The notes beneath the pieces are model-generated. The model ran no database searches. It was not told the DNA's origin and saw nothing but the letters and a program-made list of their open reading frames with translations. The position numbers were made by a program, and so were the translations under genes. From Polytrichum commune (lineage: Eukaryota > Streptophyta > Polytrichopsida > Polytrichales > Polytrichaceae): DNA of 64,000 nt. The stretch is from assembly GCA_950295325.1 (NCBI GenBank), contig OX485806.1, forward strand, positions 14,508,001-14,572,000. The letters run 5' to 3'. Of the stretch, positions 1 to 11,123 are shown one piece after another. Each line of letters starts with the position of its first letter. The stretch's first letter is position 1.

Positions 1-36
1 TGATCAAGTTCCAAAAAAACAAAAAAAAAAGGCTGG

Positions 37-1340
37 TGTGGGTGGATGGAGGGGGAGGGGGCAAATTTTTGGGCATAATGGCTTGAGAACCAGTTAACTG
101 TGAACACTAATTATTATGCTGCTAATTAATTGAAATCCATGCTTCAATCCCGGCTTAATTATTACTATTGTTCAGTACTTTGAGTACGTTAAGTCACTCG
201 AGTGACAACCTATACCATAAGAAAGGTAAGATATATAGTAGTTGAAAGAGTGGCCAACAGGAAATATGGATTCTGGATGCCTGACATGAATCACAAGGTC
301 AATCCTGACCACCTTGTCTACAGGTACCAGCCGGAGAACAAATCCACTAACTTAATTACAAGTGATGAAAACCTAAGGGAGCTAATCAGTGATCGGGGAG
401 ATTTTTGGGCATAAACGATTGAGATCCTAGAGTTTACAAGTCCAACTAGTTGCATGTTGACATCCTCCAGTTTTCCTATATAATATTGGAGCTATATTCT
501 ATAAATTCCTCTCAACTGATCGGTAATTTTCCGGCAATCTTGAACTTCAACAGGTTATTTATCAAACTCAACCGGTTCATCTGTAACTAAGTGCCGGTTC
601 TCCCCGATAATTGATGTCAACCTGTAATTAGTTGGACTTACTTCCAAACAGTAGGAAATCTACCTAACCTGCCCAAAAATCTCCCCAATCAACACTGAAA
701 TACAGGTTATTTATGGACTCAATATCATAGACCATAAAATTATATTGAGTCCATAAATAATAATTTCAATACTTGATCTTGGGGTTTCATACAAATTGTC
801 ATGTATCCCATTTAAACATACTCCCAGTACTCTAAGGATTAATACTAATTGGGTTTCTGTGGCAAGTTGGGACGAGGGTGTCTTAAGCATGGAAATTGGT
901 GAAGTAGCACGGCTGAAGGTACATCTTGCTTTTCTACATTTCCTGGAAGGTCAACTTATGACTTAAAACCTATTGTGATTCATGTTGTGCATACACTCTA
1001 TTGAAGCTGGAAATGAAACATTCATCTGTAACATTATATCTTAAGATATATCATTGAAAGAATCGTAAGTGGCCAACCAAAAACTTTGCTACAGGATCCA
1101 ATCAAATAAGATGAAATCAAATTGTTAATGCTACAGTGTCATACACATATTTGGATTTTATAAGTTTCATCTATTTTTCTGATACATAAATCACTATCTA
1201 ATTGGTATTTTATTTATTGCAGTGCTCTCCTGACTATGCTTACGGATCAGGTGGTTTACCTGCATGGGGAATTCAACCCATATGTAACCCATAACCCATA
1301 TGCCCAAAAATCTACCCTCCTCCCCCTCCATCCACCCACA
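37..1340. repeat. Possible terminal-inverted-repeat element, about 1.3 kb
   Basis: A G-rich segment near position 37 (TGTGGGTGGATGGAGGGGGA, then AATTTTTGGGCATA) recurs as its reverse complement ending near 1340. The arms are about 45 bp with a few mismatches. The enclosed DNA holds one complete MITE (391-690) and no convincing gene. The small ORF at 202-414 matches nothing I recognise. No target-site duplication was found, so this could also be two independent fragments of one family in opposite orientation. Confidence 0.4.
391..690. mobile_element. MITE family R1, best-preserved copy
   Basis: This is a 300-bp non-coding element with near-perfect terminal inverted repeats. The left end contains GGGGAGATTTTTGGGCA and the right end is its exact reverse complement; adding the flanking GAT(C/T) extends the match with one mismatch. 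Inside is a conserved core with ACCGGTT-type motifs and the phrase CAAACTCAACCGGTTCATCT. Related copies occur at about 19664-19887, 34391-34570, 41341-41470, 48497-48724, 50880-51062, 51218-51285 and 53224-53328, so the family is dispersed and mobile. No clear target-site duplication was seen, so the superfamily is unassigned. Confidence 0.7.
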
Positions 1341-1359
1341 CTATGGCAGAATTCTGTCA

Positions 1360-1575
1360 GTTGTACCTTCGTTGCATAATAAGTAGGCCTAGCCACTAGG
1401 CCCGACACCACCCTAAATCCGGCCTCCCCAAAAAAGACATGAGGCCCACGGCCCCACCCCGCCTTGGTGGCAAGCACCACCCCCGCCCCCCACCCCACCG
1501 CCACCTAGGATCATTGAGGCCCTTGGATGGGCCTTGGTGGATCAACGGTCCGGATGCACCATGAAGAATCTCATA
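1360..1575. other. GC-rich island without a gene
   Basis: This C-rich block (runs such as CCACCCCCGCCCCCCACCCC) sits in otherwise AT-rich DNA. The ORF that crosses it on the minus strand is low-complexity and not credible. It resembles in composition the GC-rich segment in the kinase intron, but I cannot show homology by eye. Confidence 0.35.
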
Positions 1576-3326
1576 TATAGCGCCTCAGTGACACGGCAAC
1601 CGAACCAGCAAAAAGGTGTGAATCTAGCCAAAAAAGGTGTGGAAATATCAATCCCCTATTTAAAATATACAGATTATATTATATTCCTTTAATATACAAT
1701 TTTTAAAATAAAATTTATCCTGAATATATTTAAAAATATTATTACAGAAACCAAAAAATCATTGAACAATTTATTATAATTAAGATCTTATCGCAGTAGG
1801 AAAGTTTATGAATATTAATGTTATATTATTTTGTTAATTTTATTTAAAATTTGAATATCAGTTGAATTGAAAAAATAGAAATTTATTTATTTTCAATATT
1901 TATAGCATGTAAATAAATTTGAAAATTACTCAAATTTTTTAAATGTAGTTTGAAATATGTAAAATGATGTGCTTAAAATTTTTAAAGTTTGAATTCAAAT
2001 ATTTTATAATTGCATATCAGAATTTTATATTAGTGTATCTATTGGGATTTCTGATGGTGGTGCTTATGGGGTTTTTTTATCATTTAAAAAAAAATCAATA
2101 TTATAAGTTGGATTTATTTCTATCATATGTAAAAATAAACATATTAAAATTTAATTTAAAATATTTTTTTAGTTATGAATATGATATAAATTTTTATATG
2201 TCTTTTATATAACTGACTATATATATATAATAATAAAATGTGAAATAGATTTATAGAAGTGTTAGATATAATAGGCGTTAGTAAAAGAAAAATGAAAAAA
2301 TGAAAAGTTATCATTTAAATGTGACAAATTGCCGAGGAATCGATACAAAATAAGAAGAAAAATTACCTCCAAAGTGCCTAAATCCTAAAAGATGAGCATA
2401 GTCATCGAGTTTAACAGCTCAAATGACAAGATTTAGTCCAGTCTTGTCGGGCCATCTGTATTTATTATCGAGCTTTTGAGCTCGGATGGCAACGAAGATG
2501 GGCCTGTTCAATGTGTAAAGTCATAAACATTCGTCTCGTAACCAACGGATATTAAAGAATGAGCGAGAGTTGTTCACGAATGCCCACGAGCAACTCGTAA
2601 GGTCAAGATACTGGCTCGGGGGGGGGGGGGTAGTCATTGGTTGGAGTAGCAATATACGCGCGAACAAATGATAGGGTATTTTAAAAACATGGGGGCTAAA
2701 AATTATAAATGGACTTAAGAGTAATATAGGGTATCAAAAATGGCATTGAACATCTTTAAAGTATTATAGGGTATGGAATAATAAGTAATTTGGAATTATA
2801 AGTAATGCAAGCCATTTTTCTATTAACCCAAAGTAGAAATTTACAGAATGATAGCATATGAAAAAAAAAAAAGAATTGAAAGTAATACCCCCCTTTAAAA
2901 TAGTGGTTGCTCGCACCTATATCCTTAACTTTTTAACACACTGCCCCCCCGAGGATATTGGTATTAAGGGCGAGTAGTTCCGAGGACGAAGTCTGGGATG
3001 CTTCTCTGTTACGATTTCCTCCGGAGTTCGTGTCGCCTGCTCTATGTATGCGAGGAGCAACGGTACGATGTCTTTACATCGTTGTCGAAATATAGGTTTG
3101 CAGAACTCATATGTTTTTCTCCTTTTTGTAGCCCCACACAAAGGATCCGAGGGTGAACGACCCGCAAACTTTAAATGTGGACGCCGCGTCCGTGACCTTG
3201 CTCATGCTGGATATCCTAGCGTTATTTGGCATTATGGCACGCCCGGCATGTCGGAGGATTTTCTTCAGCGATCTTCCTGAGTTCAACGATTTCTCAAATG
3301 AATCCCAATAACAACCCCTCAATGCT
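1576..3326. other. AT-rich intergenic DNA
   Basis: No credible gene was seen. From 1660 to 2330 the DNA is strongly AT-rich with short A and T runs. A G10 run lies near 2620. Confidence 0.6.
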
Positions 3327-3547
3327 TCAAAATCTTTCAAATCAACTTGTCCACACTCTAAGCACTCAAGTAAGATCCTTTGGAAGATTAAACAACTCCA
3401 AATCTTTCAAATCAATTTGTTTATAATCTAAACACTCAAGTCAGATCTTTTGGAAGTCTACAGAACTCCAAACCTCTCAAATCAACTTGTCCACACTTTA
3501 AATACTAAAGTCAGATCCTTTGGTAGATTAAACAACTCCAAACCTCG
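3327..3547. repeat. 70-bp tandem repeat, about 3 copies
   Basis: The landmark ATCAACTTGT or ATCAATTTGT recurs at 3341, 3411 and 3481, giving an exact 70-bp period. Each unit carries ACTCAAGT(C/A)AGATC(C/T)TTTGGAAG. The copies differ by several substitutions. ORFs that cross it are repeat shadows. Confidence 0.85.
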
Positions 3548-4851
3548 GTAAATAAATTCTAATACCCACAACTTGCCTCCAAAGAATTAAAACATATATT
3601 GTGTAAATGTCTTACCCTTAATTTTCTTTTAAGTAAAAGCAAATAAAAATATACGTGATTTCTGATCCTATCGTGGTGCGGGTGTTCGCAGGCAGCAACG
3701 GCGAAGACAAACAGGCTTTTAAGGCCTGCCTCATAGATATTCTCCGGACAAACTTTTGACCTCACATTGACTTGCTCATCGCACAACTTGATGTTGTTGA
3801 CTAGCCAAGTCGATGTGCCCATTCAAGGCATGTCTCAGGCTCTCTACCCTATGAAATACGGCTTAAATGAAGTTAATTTTAATAACAAAGACATAGTCCC
3901 ATAGACATAAAATATATTTACGCGATGATGAAAGTAATCCCGAAGTCTCATAATGTAAATGTGAACGTTTTCTGAGACCCCTAAGAGGAACTTTACGAAA
4001 AAAAACGTATTTACAAAGTATATATCAACACCAAAAAATAATTTATAATATAAATATGTCATGTTTATAAAATTAAATGATAGATAAGAGAAAATCATTT
4101 AAACTAAATGATGTGATATGAATAATGAACTCTGTGGATATGGAATATTTATTTGATTTTTTATATTCTTGAATTGGCTGGTTTGAATATTATAGAGGAT
4201 GTATTATTGTTATAAATTGCATGAGAATCATTATGTTTACAAAAAATTTAAAAGTACAAATGTAATAACAAAAAATACAATAATAATAAACATGAAAATT
4301 AGCTATGAAAATTTTCTTTACTATAACATTAACTTGTTGTTTATGTTCATTTGAAAATATGAAAATTTTGAGTGTAGGTTCTGTAGTCAAAATGTATTGA
4401 AGAATCGTAAGCTAATATTTGACTATAATTTTTTTCCATAAAAAAATATTAATTTGATGATATATATATATATATAATAAATTGGATATTCATTTTATGC
4501 ATTGAAATATCCACTTGATCTAATTTTAGTAAAAATGTTTTTTTTGACTTAAATTAAAGTCTTATTTCTTAAGTCAAACTATGATTTTAATATTTATCCA
4601 AACCAAAATTTTAAATCTTTACTTAAATTAATGTCTTAAACCTTTAGTCACATTAGAGTTTTCACTTTTCATCATAATCAACTAAATTTCACATCGTAAT
4701 TCGAATTAAAATTTTAAGGAGCTTGTTGTATTAGTTCTTCATTGCATAATAAGTATATTCATAAAACATATTTTTATGCCAATCAATGTTTTGAAAGTAG
4801 AAAAATATTATAAGGATTAAATACGAATTTAAGGTTAAATTAATAAATTAA

Positions 4852-4886
<35 letters not shown>

Positions 4887-5120
4887 AATTTTATTCTTGG
4901 ATTTTATATTGATAAATTAAATAATTTTATAATATATTTTGAGGTATTTGAAATTATTAATAAAACAATTCGGAATATAATTTATTATTATGAATGATTA
5001 AGGGTATAAGAAGTATAAGGGTTAAAATTATAATTTATTATATAAATTAATTAGAATTGTTATGAATTTTTTTTGATTATTTGTAGTATTGACAAATTTT
5101 GAGGTCCTTGATATATTGAA
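3548..5120. other. AT-rich intergenic DNA with an AAAT microsatellite
   Basis: No gene was recognised. A TAAA/AATA microsatellite spans about 4848-4888, and a short AT run lies at about 4459-4478. The stretch ends at the retroelement target site AGTAT (5121-5125). Confidence 0.6.
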
Positions 5121-5125
5121 AGTAT

Positions 5126-5458
5126 TGTCACGTTATGCGGCGTCGACGGCCGCCCCTTATCCGTTGGGTTTCATCCATCTAGATTTGGATGGATGAATCT
5201 AGATGTGGAGAGGAAGGCTCCTAAGTGAGGAGCCTCCTCCTTGGCTTGGCATTCTTGCCAAGTCAAGTCTTGTGAGTTAGTGTGTGGAGAGAGCTTGTGT
5301 GAGGTGTAGATTGCATGATTTTGCAATAAATCTTGAGTTCTTCTTCCCCTACTTACACTCTTGGATTCTCCCTTGGTGGAGTGAGAGATAGCTTGACTAG
5401 TTGTGTGCATTTGGAAAGAAATTAGAGCTCTTATGAGTGTTCTACTATCTTCCTTCTC
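5126..5458 (+). repeat. 5' LTR, lacking its first about 108 bp (segment B)
   Basis: This matches 14732-15064 with about nine substitutions over 333 bp. It begins TGTCACG directly after the AGTAT target site. It is rich in short stem-loops: CTTGGC-loop-GCCAAG, GGCTCC-loop-GGAGCC, and a CATCCATCTAGAT palindrome. Segment A, which in the 3' LTR lies between the polypurine tract and this segment, is absent here and appears instead at the far 3' end. The match ends at 5458, exactly one base before the self-complementary primer site. Confidence 0.85.
5248..5263 (+). promoter_or_regulatory. Putative self-primer sequence in the LTR
   Basis: GGCATTCTTGCCAAGT is the exact reverse complement of the 16 bases that immediately follow the 5' LTR (5459-5474). 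The same sequence is kept in the 3' LTR near 14854-14869. In Tf1/sushi-type elements the 5' end of the transcript folds back onto the primer site to start reverse transcription; this would be the equivalent. The transcription start is not visible, so placing this at the start of R is inference. Confidence 0.6.
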
Positions 5459-5474
5459 ACTTGGCAAGAATGCC
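5459..5474 (+). other. Primer-binding site, self-complementary to the LTR
   Basis: ACTTGGCAAGAATGCC starts exactly one base after the LTR end, which was fixed independently by comparison with the 3' copy. It pairs perfectly over 16 bases with 5248-5263. It does not resemble the usual tRNA-iMet site (TGGTATCAGAG). A tRNA primer remains possible because the site contains TGG, but the complementarity continues past where a tRNA CCA end would stop. Confidence 0.65.
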
Positions 5475-7513
5475 TCATTTTTTATGTTTTCTACTTCATT
5501 CTTGAGATTTAATGCGCTAGGGAGGGCGTGAAGATAAGGAGCAACGAAGTTCCGGAGTTTTGGAGCGGAGGAAGCCGCGGATTGTTGAAGCAACAAGAAG
5601 AAAGATGTGTGCTTGTGAAGTTTAGACATCACCTTGAATTGTGGTGAGAAATCTTGAATTCTCCACGGAATTTCGTGTCATTTGTTTGCTTGCAAGCTTG
5701 AATTTACATTATTGAGCTTGTCAAGAACACTCTTGATTTTGATTCAAATGTGATTTCATTCAAAACAATTTTTTTTTAAAAAAAAAAGAAAAAAGTAGGA
5801 AGAGAGGAGAGGCGGCGGAGCTCCTTGTTTCTCAACCCGCGGCACGCCGCGGCGAGCCGGTCCCACCCCCCTCCTCCCTTCCCCCTTCCTCCTCCCTTCT
5901 CCCTCCCGGGCCCTCCCCCCATCCACCGGCCCCTTCCTCCTCTTTCCCCCTTCCCTCCCCTCCCCTACCTACACCCTCCCCCTACCCCCTACCTACGGGG
6001 GGAACATTCCCCTCCCCTGCCCCCCCAACCCCTGTTCCAGGGGGCTCCGCCCCCGGTTCTTCCCTCCCCGGCCCTCCCTGTCCCCCTGCCAGCAGCCGGC
6101 AGGGTGGCGGGCTTTTTTATTTTTATTTTTTAAAATTTTTGAACAAATTTGTTGTATTTGTTTTAATTGTATTTTTAAATACAAAAACCAAATACAATAA
6201 ACTTAGCGGCGCGACATGTCAAGAAAGGTGCATCTTGACGCATACATTTTACTCTCGTGCTCCATTACTTGAAATTGAAATTAAGGTTGGGGGGCATTCA
6301 AAATTTTCAAGAGAAAGCAATTCTTGGATTTATGAATAACACTTCGGCGATCGGATTGAGAGCACCTTCTTGAGTTGCTTGGGGATTGTTGGAGTTTTGG
6401 TACCAAAATCATTTTGTTGGGAGAGGTGGAGCATTGCGGGAGAAGTTCGCGGGAGCATCCGGCAACACGTGGGGGGCGTGGGAGCACGGCGCATTTGCAC
6501 TTAGCTTCTTTTTCTTCCGCAAGGACTTAATAGAGGTATTTGTCATAAGCGGGGATTTTCATTCTCTTTTGATTAGGGGTGGATTGTGGGCATTGGATTT
6601 ATTTAGGGGCACGTTGTGGACATTGGCTTTATTTAGGGGCAATTTGTGGGCGTTATGAATTATTTTAGGATGTTGTAGATATTAGGATTTATTTGGGGAT
6701 AGGTTGAGTGTTGTTGTAGATTTTATTTTGGGATAAGTTTATAGATTGTTTAGGGATTGCCTAGGGTTGGAGTGAATTGGTATATGGAATTACCATTCGA
6801 CTTAACAAGATAATTTGTTAAGCGCGAATTGTGTTAAGAAACACAAATTCCAGGGACTTTAGAAAGGAGAGGATTTTGTGTTGTAGACTAGATGAGCGAT
6901 GTGCTTATCCAATTTCTTTTCTTAAGCAACAGGGGCTCTTCATTTTGACCACCAACCGTAGGCGGGTGCCGGTTGGTCGTGGTCGCTTTCAATTTTTGTT
7001 TAAGTGTTGTTTTGGTGAAGATGATCCAGTGCGGTTATTGCATTGTTCATTGTATGTTGTTGTGGTACCTTCCCCCGTTGCGGGTTGTTCTGTTGGAGTC
7101 TTCCAACATTGCCTCATTTTGTGTTGTCCTAGTTTGTGATAGGGTATCGTGGGGGTGAAGTCGGAGTAATGACCGACGAGACCCTTGTGTGTGCACCAAG
7201 TGGGCGGTGCTTTTATTCCCTTATGGTGAGGCTGGGTTGCTGACCAACAGACCATAAGATTTGGTGGTGGTTGCAGGTGCAGGTTGTCTTTACCTTGATA
7301 CCACATTAGTTTAGATTGTTGGCTCCAGTGACCAAATCCATTGCGGGTTTATGGTTACATTATCGTTCTCCGTCTCCGGCATCATCGCAAGGTCGATTAT
7401 CGGACATTTTGGATACTGAACCAGTGGTAGCACCCGACGAGGCCTTTTAGCCTACTTCGGCGTGGGGGACTGCCACTCGGTCTCACGTTCTTTGGGTGGG
7501 ATCCTTCGACAAG
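5475..7513 (+). other. Retroelement leader between primer site and gag
   Basis: This is about 2 kb without a convincing gene. It contains an A/T run (about 5766-5798), a C/T-rich tract (about 5860-6100) and short repeats around ATTTAGGGGCA (about 6575-6740). The gag frame is open in short stretches upstream of its first ATG, broken by TAG at 7307-7309 and 7448-7450, so gag may once have started earlier. Confidence 0.6.
5860..6100. other. Polypyrimidine (C/T-rich) tract in the leader
   Basis: The + strand is almost pure C and T for about 200 bases (CCCTTCCTCCTCCCTTCTCC and similar), so the minus strand is G-rich. Such tracts can form triplex or G-quadruplex structures. The ORF across it is low-complexity proline/leucine and is not a gene. 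Confidence 0.6.
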
Positions 7514-9220
7514 ATGGAGGAGGAGACGCAAGGCGGCATCCGAGACCGATTTTCTGGTCGAGCAGGAACCATTTCTCTGCAAGATTGGAAAATTCGGTTC
7601 AGGACATGGATGAGGGAGAAGCCTCAACGCAATACCAATTTCAACGATTGGTATGCGTTTGAGCTTCTGCCCCAACATTTAGAGCACGAAGCTCTGCAAA
7701 CTTATGAGCAGTGGAGGGATGCTCATTGGATGGTGTTGCGCCAGGTGGAGCGATACTGGGAGACTCGGGTGGAGCTTATTTCTGCATTAAAGGAAGGCGC
7801 AACTTCTACTTTATTGGCCGCTTCTGTGGTGAAGCCGGAGCCAGCCGAGGGCGTCGTTGTGGTGGATGTGGAGGGGAGTTTTCCCAGTGGGCCTAAAGAT
7901 CAGGCTCCCACATCCGCATCTGCGAGTACGTCGAGTCGGAGTATTCCACTCTCTCGGTATGCCTAGGCTACCCAGGCGGCATTAGCCTGTTTAGGGGCTC
8001 CGCCTGAATTTGATCCTCTGCATGAATTCCAACTCCATTTGGAGGAGGAATATGGAGGTTTCCGCCGAGATCAAATGCAGCGGATTCAGGATTTTCGACG
8101 GGAGAAAGAGGACACCCCTCGTACCATGTACACGAGGTTGGCGAGGTTTGCAAGAGAATCTGGAGGTGTTTTCGCAGAGAGCCAGTTGGTGAAGGTATTT
8201 TTGTCCAAGATTGACAAACGCCTCATTGACTTAGCGCTGCCCAGGATCATCATGGATTATGGTGGCCGGGCGACATTTGCAGAGGCTTTCGCCATTGTCG
8301 AGCAGTGTGATCGTGCATTGTGTCAGCACGATGCCACTGATTTGGTGTCCCTGCTAGTAGATTCTAGCAAATCCCGAAGAGTTCCGGTTGCGGCTGCGGG
8401 ATTGGCGGAGGCCGAGGTAGACAAGACCATATATTGTTGGTCTTGTGGGCAGACCGGCCACGCTAAGAAGGACTGTCCTTCGAAGCAAAGGCAAGCCTAG
8501 ACTGTCACAACTCCGAAGCGGAAACCATTTGTTCCCGCTAGGGGCTCGGCGAAGGGGACAACGGGTAATCAGTTATCCAAGCAGTTGAAGTGTTCCCATT
8601 GTAGGCGGAACAATCACACGGTAGAGAACTGCTTTGCTCTCCATCCTGAGAAACGTCCTTCTTCCGACCGGGAGAAGACATTGGAGGCGAAGATTGGAGC
8701 CATGGAGGAGAGGTTCAAAAACTTGGCGTCATCCGGCCAAATCTTGGCCTCACCGTCTTCCTCCGGAGCTCAGGCTAGTTCTTCCACTTCGGATTACTAT
8801 ATGTTCGGAGCTTCGGGCGAGGTGGTGAGTTCCGCGGACGTGACACGTGCTCAAGCCGTGTCACAATCCATACCTTCGACCACAAATGAATATGTGGCAA
8901 GCTCGCGAGCTCGGGACAATGCGCCCGCGGACCAAATTGGTCAGGCACGACTACCATTATCTTTTGGATTGGCCGATGCCGTCCAATCTGTTAGTGGTCG
9001 TCATCCGAACGATGAGGTTTCACATTCAGCGACCGATGTGGCGCAAACGTTGGCATCCAAGGTGTTGCACACACCTTTGTTCACGGCCATGGAGTGGTCA
9101 TCGCCAGAGTTCCAACCTGCTAAGGTTTTTCACTTAGCAGGTAGGATTTTGGAAGGGAAGGCATCCTTACCTTCTCTGACCGTGGCTAGCTCAAGCCACT
9201 ACGGACATCCCTGCTTCTGA
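7514..9220 (+). pseudogene. gag, interrupted by two TAG codons
   Basis: Capsid/nucleocapsid precursor of the gypsy element. One frame runs from the first ATG at 7514 to TGA 9218-9220, broken only by TAG at 7964-7966 and 8498-8500. The middle has the retrotransposon-gag signature: YGGFRRDQMQRIQDFRREK near 8050, then YTRLARFARESGGVF. Two CCHC knuckles follow, CWSCGQTGHAKKDC (about 8435-8476) and CSHCRRNNHTVENC (about 8588-8629). These would bind the element RNA during particle assembly. Both TAG codons could derive from CAG. The earlier GTG at 7496 is in frame but unlikely as a start; real upstream coding may have been lost. The pol frame opens at 9180 and overlaps the gag end by about 40 nt in the +1 frame. 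Confidence 0.88.
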
Positions 9221-9419
9221 AGATCATGAGGATGTGGCCAAACGGCGAGCGAGACTTGCGGCAGAGACCATTGTGTCTTTTGACGCACACGCCTTAGATG
9301 ACAAGGCACCGACCACGTCTTATGACTCACCAGTATCCGCGGGTGCAGCCTATCTGTCTGATGTCGCTGCTAGACCTGTCCGCGAGCGCCGCGGCATTCG
9401 ACCCGGCGTTGTGCATATG

Positions 9420-9800
9420 GTGAATGATACAGGAATTTTGGTGGTCAGTCGCACTGGGAGCAATGCTACTCGGGTTGCTCCCCGTTGTGTAATGATGGAT
9501 TCAGGGGCACAGCCAGTTATGATCGGCAAGAGGCTTGCCCAAGAGTTGAGGTTGACGGCCGAGGATTTGGCTCCCTGTCCATTCACCATTGTCACATCCA
9601 TTGGTCACGTAAAGCGGGCCATGGGTTATACTCGAGAGCCATTACAGCTTAGCTTCCGAGTAAAGCCTGGAGATTCACCCGCACCTCTTCTTCTTAGGTG
9701 TGCGGTGACGGATGCGACCAACTATGACATTTTAGTTGGTCAGCAAGCATTTTACCCTCTTGGTTTTGGTTTGGACAACTGGACTGAGGAGGCGTGGATC
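9420..9800 (+). other. Retropepsin-like protease domain of pol
   Basis: VMMDSGAQPVMIGKRLAQEL begins at about 9489 and carries the D-S-G-A catalytic signature. A hydrophobic strand and YDILVGQQAFYPLGF (about 9723-9770) fit the C-terminal part of a retropepsin fold. It would act as a dimer to cleave Gag and Pol. The domain looks intact. Confidence 0.75.
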
Positions 9801-10163
9801 CGACCAGGTTGGTCGGCTGGGGATGGCCGCATGAAACTTATTCCCGTGGCTTTTGCGGCGGCCGCGACCATAGCACCATTATCTATGGTTTTTGGATGTG
9901 GTGCTATGGTGGACACATTACCTTATGGTTCCGCATTGTTGGAGGAGTCATTGGCCTTCATGGGGAGTACAGACGATCAACGGGATATGGCACCTAAGGG
10001 TGCATTAATGCGCCATCCCAAGGATCCCCTTCCTCCTTGGCGTGATTCTGCCGAGCCATTTCGGAGGTGCAAGGATATTGTTCACTCTCTCACTCCTAGG
10101 ACACCGGTCATACCGAGTGTCCTTTTGACATTGGCAAATCCCATTTTATGGCAGCCGCCAGAC

Positions 10164-11123
10164 GCGGGGATTACTTTGGTGGAACTGTTTGGGGGCATCG
10201 GCACGGGCTTAGCAGCCGTATTGGAGGCTGGCCTCACGGTCAGACGGTATGTCTATGTGGACAACTCTCCAGTATCCACCCGTGTGGCTCGTCACCATCT
10301 TCACCAGTTGATGGTATTGTACCCCCAGCAGTTACACCCAACTGCCATTCGTGGGTGTTTTTCACGTCTCCCTTGTGATGTTACACTCATCAGTGAGGCC
10401 GACTTACGACACTTGGGCCCGGTGGATATCGTGATTGCGGGATGGCCATTCCAAGGCCACTCACGTGCTGGAGCAGGCCGAGGTTTAGAGGATCCCAGGT
10501 CTAGCCTTTTCTGGGACCTCATCCGGCTTATGCAATGGTGGTTTACCCACCAACCTTCCTCTCCAGGGTATATCTTCGAGAATGTACCTTTGTTGGAAGA
10601 CTCTCGGGACAAGGTGTTGGAAGGCGGTCATTATGTCCGTCAACACCTTGGAGATCCCATTTTTGTGGATGCTGCAAGCATTGGTTCTTATGCCCACCGG
10701 CCTCGGTGGATTTGGACCAACCTCGCACCGTCATCTACTTTAGCTGCAGCATTTTCTGTAGTGTCTCCACCTTTGGATCAGAAGGTGGATGACATTTTGG
10801 ATCCAAACCGGACCTCTTTGCCGGTTGTTCGAGATGATTTACCCCCGTTGGCATTGGTCAACAAAGTGGGGGCACCACGGAAGGCCTTTCCCACCTTTAT
10901 GACGTTTCCACAGTCATTCGCCTTCCGCGATCGGGGGCCGGGTATGGTGTGGGATGCTAACACCAAAATCCACACCGAACCGTTGGTTGACGAACGGGAG
11001 CGGACCATGGGATTCCGCACTGGCACCACCGCAGCTCCTAACCTTTCTGAGGGCCAACGACGCTTTGTGTTGGGCCAAGCCATGGATCTTCATACCATGG
11101 TGTTGACTGTTGGTTTATGCCTT
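10164..11123 (+). other. DNMT3-like cytosine-C5 DNA methyltransferase domain in pol
   Basis: Motifs run in normal, non-permuted order, so this is not DRM-like: motif I VELFGGIGTGL (10179), motif II YVDNSPVSTR, motif IV AGWPFQGHSRAG (about 10437), motif VI FENVP (about 10575), motif VIII AHRPRWIWTNL, and a C-terminal segment GFRTG...NLSEGQRRFVLGQA. The arginine/aromatic motif VIII and the terminal segment resemble DNMT3 more than DNMT1 or CMT. Motif IV normally holds PCQ; here codon 10449-10451 is TTC (Phe), so the nucleophilic Cys is missing. A single G-to-T change from TGC would explain it. The rest of the domain is uninterrupted, about 320 residues, and in frame with protease and RT. An active relative could methylate the cDNA or its insertion site. 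Confidence 0.9.

Noticed and set aside
5459..5474. Standard tRNA-iMet primer-binding site
   Set aside because: The sequence does not match TGGTATCAGAG. The exact match to the LTR itself explains the site better.
5171..5632. 153-codon minus-strand ORF across the 5' LTR
   Set aside because: It crosses the LTR end and primer site and matches no family; it is a shadow.
5825..6133. Proline-rich ORF in the C/T tract
   Set aside because: Low-complexity translation of a polypyrimidine run.
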